Shown here piece by piece: positions 6,800-8,991 of a stretch of DNA of 8,991 nt. The stretch lies in contig CANCQD010000095.1 in the NCBI GenBank assembly GCA_947380285.1, positions 1 through 8,991 of the forward strand, in the 5' to 3' direction. The notes beneath the pieces were generated by a model. The model was not told where the DNA came from and did not search any database. It saw nothing but the letters and a program-made list of their open reading frames with translations. This stretch comes from Burkholderiaceae bacterium (lineage in GTDB: Bacteria > Pseudomonadota > Gammaproteobacteria > Burkholderiales > Burkholderiaceae). Positions within the stretch are counted from its first letter, which is position 1; each line of letters opens with the position of its first letter. The translations under genes were made by a program, and so were the position numbers.

Positions 6800-7882
6800 A
6801 TGAAAACACTTGAAGTAGATCTCGGCATTAGAAGCTATCCAATCCACATTGGTACAGACCTGATTGATCAGCCCGCACTCTTTAGCGACTGCGAGAAAGC
6901 AACTTCAATTTATATCGTTACCAATACAACTGTTGAGCCACTCTATGCCGAGCGACTAACGAAAACTTTAGAAAAACTTGGCAAGCCCGTCAGAAGAATT
7001 GTTTTGCCAGATGGCGAATCCTATAAAGACTGGAAAAATCTACAGCTGATATTCGATGCCCTACTGACCCATGGCGCTGATCGCCAGACCATGTTGGTTG
7101 CGCTAGGCGGTGGGGTTATTGGTGACATGACTGGCTTTGCGGCCGCTAGCTTTATGCGTGGCATTCGCTTCATTCAAGTACCTACTACTTTATTGGCCCA
7201 AGTAGATTCATCGGTTGGCGGCAAAACAGGTATTAATCATCCGCTTGGCAAAAATATGATCGGCGCCTTTCATCAGCCAGAAGCCGTCATCGCAGATTTA
7301 AATACTTTAAAAACACTTCTTCCACGTGAGCTCTCTGCCGGTCTAGCTGAAGTCATTAAACATGGTGCAATTGCTGATGCCCAATTTTTAGACTGGATTG
7401 AAACAAACTCCAAAGCCTTGTTGGCTTGCGATACAGAGGCAATGGCTCACGCAGTATTGCGTTCTTGCGAAATTAAATCTGCCGTAGTTTCTGCAGATGA
7501 ACGAGAGGGCGGTATTCGCGCTACCCTCAACTTTGGCCACACCTTTGGTCACGCCATCGAAGCTGGTATGGGTTATGGAGAATGGCTGCACGGTGAAGCG
7601 GTGGGCTGCGGAATGGTATTGGGTGCAGACCTATCTTGCCGACTTGGCCATATCACCCAAGCGGAAGTCGATCGCTTAACAAAGATTATTCAATCGATGA
7701 GCCTTCCAATTGAGCCACCTAAATTTGGTGCCGAGCGTTACATGGAACTCATGCAAGTAGATAAAAAGACCGAGGGCGGAACCATCCGCTATGTCCTTCT
7801 AGAAAAAATCGGCAAAGCACAGATCAAGAGCGTAGCTGATGCAACCGTGCTTGAAACTCTAAAAGCCACGGGTGCGGCTTAA
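6800..7882 (+). CDS. aroB: 3-dehydroquinate synthase
   Basis: Converts DAHP to 3-dehydroquinate, the second step of the shikimate pathway, using NAD and a divalent metal. It has 360 residues, normal length. The nucleotide-binding part shows LPDGESYK (69-76), the ALGGGVIGD loop (101-109) and [18 protein letters not shown] (127-144). Active-site lysines are Lys142 and Lys151. Metal ligands are Glu184 (GLAEVIKH), His247 (NFGHTFGH) and His264 (WLHGE). The ATG at 6800 gives the family-typical MKTLEVDLG start. A TTG 24 bases upstream would overlap aroK and adds unrelated residues. The gene is co-directional with aroK, 7 bases apart, and converges on cyaY with 12 bases between stop codons. In relatives dgt usually follows aroB; here it does not. 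Confidence 0.97.
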   Translation: MKTLEVDLGIRSYPIHIGTDLIDQPALFSDCEKATSIYIVTNTTVEPLYAERLTKTLEKLGKPVRRIVLPDGESYKDWKNLQLIFDALLTHGADRQTMLVALGGGVIGDMTGFAAASFMRGIRFIQVPTTLLAQVDSSVGGKTGINHPLGKNMIGAFHQPEAVIADLNTLKTLLPRELSAGLAEVIKHGAIADAQFLDWIETNSKALLACDTEAMAHAVLRSCEIKSAVVSADEREGGIRATLNFGHTFGHAIEAGMGYGEWLHGEAVGCGMVLGADLSCRLGHITQAEVDRLTKIIQSMSLPIEPPKFGAERYMELMQVDKKTEGGTIRYVLLEKIGKAQIKSVADATVLETLKATGAA

Positions 7883-7894
7883 TGCACTGAAGAG

Positions 7895-8275
7895 TTACTT
7901 TAGCAAATCAATCTTGACTGATTTACCTGCCTGAGCACTAGCAAACTCAGATAAGTCACTCAATAGCTCACGTCCCGTTTTGGTATCTAACCATAATGGG
8001 GCAACTAGGGTTCCTGACCAGCGATAGTGATATCCCCCAGACTTAGCTGCAACCCAAATCTCATGCAATGGTGTTTGCGTGTTAACTACGATGACGCTGC
8101 GATCGCGGAAGCGAATATTAATGACATTACCGCCTTGTCGCTCTACATCAAGGTCCAGATCTAATTCGTCATCAGCGGTCTCTAAAGCCACTTCGATTGA
8201 GTGCAGCAAATTAGCCCCCAACTGATGAAATTGCTTGTCATCAATCCGTTCTGAGGTGGCGTTATTTGGCTTCAT
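7895..8275 (-). CDS. cyaY: Frataxin-like iron-sulfur cluster assembly protein CyaY
   Basis: Bacterial frataxin, an iron-binding regulator of iron-sulfur cluster assembly at the cysteine desulfurase IscS, in the cytoplasm. An acidic first helix and strand (ETADDELDLDLDVE, 32-45) make the iron-binding acidic ridge. Next come VINIRF (51-56) and the highly conserved QTPLHEIWVAAKSGGYHY (67-84) with the family tryptophan. The frame is open up to 8320 (141 residues), but I chose the ATG at 8275 (126 residues) because AGGA lies 7 bases before it and the extra residues are not family-like. It is divergent from lptM across 47 bases, and this cyaY/lptM/lysA arrangement is usual in Burkholderiaceae. Confidence 0.9.
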   Translation of the reverse strand: MKPNNATSERIDDKQFHQLGANLLHSIEVALETADDELDLDLDVERQGGNVINIRFRDRSVIVVNTQTPLHEIWVAAKSGGYHYRWSGTLVAPLWLDTKTGRELLSDLSEFASAQAGKSVKIDLLK

Positions 8276-8322
8276 TGGCGAGTCCTGCATGCTATATTCA
8301 ATCATTCGTTTTAGAGACATTC

Positions 8323-8514
8323 ATGATAGCGATTCTTATAAGAGCCCTCGGTATTAGCCTCCTAATGTCCCTTGTGGGATGTGGGGTTAGAGGGCCGCTT
8401 TATTTACCAAACCCTCCGCCCGTACCAACAGCCCCAAGCGAGCCAGAGCCTAAAGGTCAGTTGTATCCACCCCAAAGCACTAGCCTAACTACTCCACCTC
8501 CGGTAAAGCAATGA
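8323..8514 (+). CDS. lptM: LPS assembly small lipoprotein LptM (YifL/LppL family)
   Basis: Outer-membrane lipoprotein of 63 residues. E. coli LptM (YifL) helps the LPS translocon LptD-LptE mature with the right disulfides. The signal peptide (about 1-19) ends in the lipobox LVGC with lipidated Cys20. The mature protein begins CGVRGPLYLP, matching the family signature CGxxGPLYLP, followed by a proline-rich tail. The ATG at 8323 has AGAGA about 5 bases upstream. The frame extends further upstream to 8266, but that runs through cyaY and would bury the signal peptide. The stop overlaps the lysA start (ATGA), so the two genes are translated in series. The role is taken from the family; only the lipobox and signature are visible here. 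Confidence 0.88.
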   Translation: MIAILIRALGISLLMSLVGCGVRGPLYLPNPPPVPTAPSEPEPKGQLYPPQSTSLTTPPPVKQ

Positions 8515-8991
8515 AAAGCCCTGCAATCCCTCTTCCCAAATTATCTGGATTCTCAGAGCGTAATGGCGCCTGGTACGCAGAAGATGTCCCGTTGGCTGAT
8601 TTAGCAAAAGAGTTTGGGACACCACTCTATATCTATAGCAAAAAGGCCTTAACGCAGGCCTACCAAGCCTATGACCGCGCCTGTATCGATGGCAAAGGTA
8701 AGCGTCGCGCCCGCGTTCATTTTGCAATGAAGGCTAATAGTAATTTAGCGGTCATTGATTGCTTCAAAAAATTAGGCGCAGGATTTGACTTGGTTAGCGG
8801 CGGTGAACTAGCCCGTGCCTTAGCAATTGGAGCCGATCCTCAAAGTCTGGTATTTGCTGGCGTTGGAAAATCCGCCGAAGAAATCGCCCAAGCATTAAAG
8901 GCGGGCGTTAAATGTATCAACGTTGAATCCATTGCAGAGCTTCATAAAATTAACCGCGTTGCCCAAGGACTCAACTGTCGCGCGCCCATCT
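8511..8991 (+). CDS. lysA: Diaminopimelate decarboxylase, 5' part (runs off the window)
   Basis: PLP enzyme that decarboxylates meso-diaminopimelate to L-lysine, the last step of lysine synthesis. The first 160 codons of about 420 are present. PLP is held by Lys74 in VHFAMKANSN, followed by GAGFDLVSGGEL (89-100) and VFAGVGKSAEEI, all conserved in the alanine-racemase-like barrel domain. The C-terminal substrate-binding region lies beyond the window. The ATG overlaps the lptM stop by four bases (ATGA), which indicates coupled translation; only a weak purine stretch (GGTAAAG) precedes it. Confidence 0.96.
   Translation, partial: MKSPAIPLPKLSGFSERNGAWYAEDVPLADLAKEFGTPLYIYSKKALTQAYQAYDRACIDGKGKRRARVHFAMKANSNLAVIDCFKKLGAGFDLVSGGELARALAIGADPQSLVFAGVGKSAEEIAQALKAGVKCINVESIAELHKINRVAQGLNCRAPI

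Noticed and set aside
7863..7880. AAGCC/GGCTT hairpin at the aroB end as a terminator
   Set aside because: It is only five base pairs with an eight-base loop, lies within aroB codons, and has no T-run after it.
8293..8298. TATATT as the lptM -10 box
   Set aside because: No acceptable -35 hexamer lies 16-18 bases upstream, so I did not annotate it, although a promoter must lie in or near this gap.

Overview
The window reads as a Burkholderiaceae (Betaproteobacteria) chromosome segment. The moderate GC content, the protein sequences and the gene set (gltB, mrcA, pilQ-aroK-aroB, cyaY-lptM-lysA) fit Polynucleobacter best. That assignment rests on recognition, not on a database search. Most of the window is core metabolism and cell-envelope biology. 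I do not see a defence island, CRISPR array, prophage, RNA gene or recognisable new system.

Layout. Positions 1-2489 (minus) hold the first 829 codons of glutamate synthase large subunit gltB. Positions 2490-2683 hold a likely gltB promoter and a GGGGACAG-type inverted repeat. Positions 2684-3388 (minus) encode an intact HUH/Y1 transposase of the REP-associated (RAYT) kind, starting 11 bases after the stop codon of mrcA (3400-5736, minus), which encodes PBP1a. Positions of about 5769-6255 (plus) are a decayed 3' end of pilQ, the type IV pilus secretin gene. It is followed by aroK (6268-6792) and aroB (6800-7882) on the same strand. The window ends with cyaY (7895-8275, minus), divergent from lptM (8323-8514, plus), and with lysA, which overlaps lptM by ATGA and runs off the end.

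Working together. AroB and AroK make two steps of the shikimate pathway, GltB makes glutamate, and LysA makes lysine from meso-diaminopimelate. PBP1a builds peptidoglycan. LptM helps mature the LPS-export machinery, and CyaY acts in iron-sulfur cluster assembly.

Points of most interest. (1) The pilus locus is gone apart from a pilQ tail carrying two nonsense codons and a one-base frameshift. (2) Compared with the order I recall for Ralstonia, Cupriavidus and Burkholderia (lysA-lptM-cyaY-mrcA-pilMNOPQ-aroK-aroB-dgt-gltB), the whole mrcA-to-aroB block looks inverted, dgt is absent, and the transposase sits at one of the two breakpoints. (3) The transposase gene has a perfect hairpin over the mrcA stop codon just before its start, and a REP-like palindrome beyond its end. 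(4) mrcA has a perfect TATAAT only 8 bases before its start codon, which suggests a very short or absent 5' leader.
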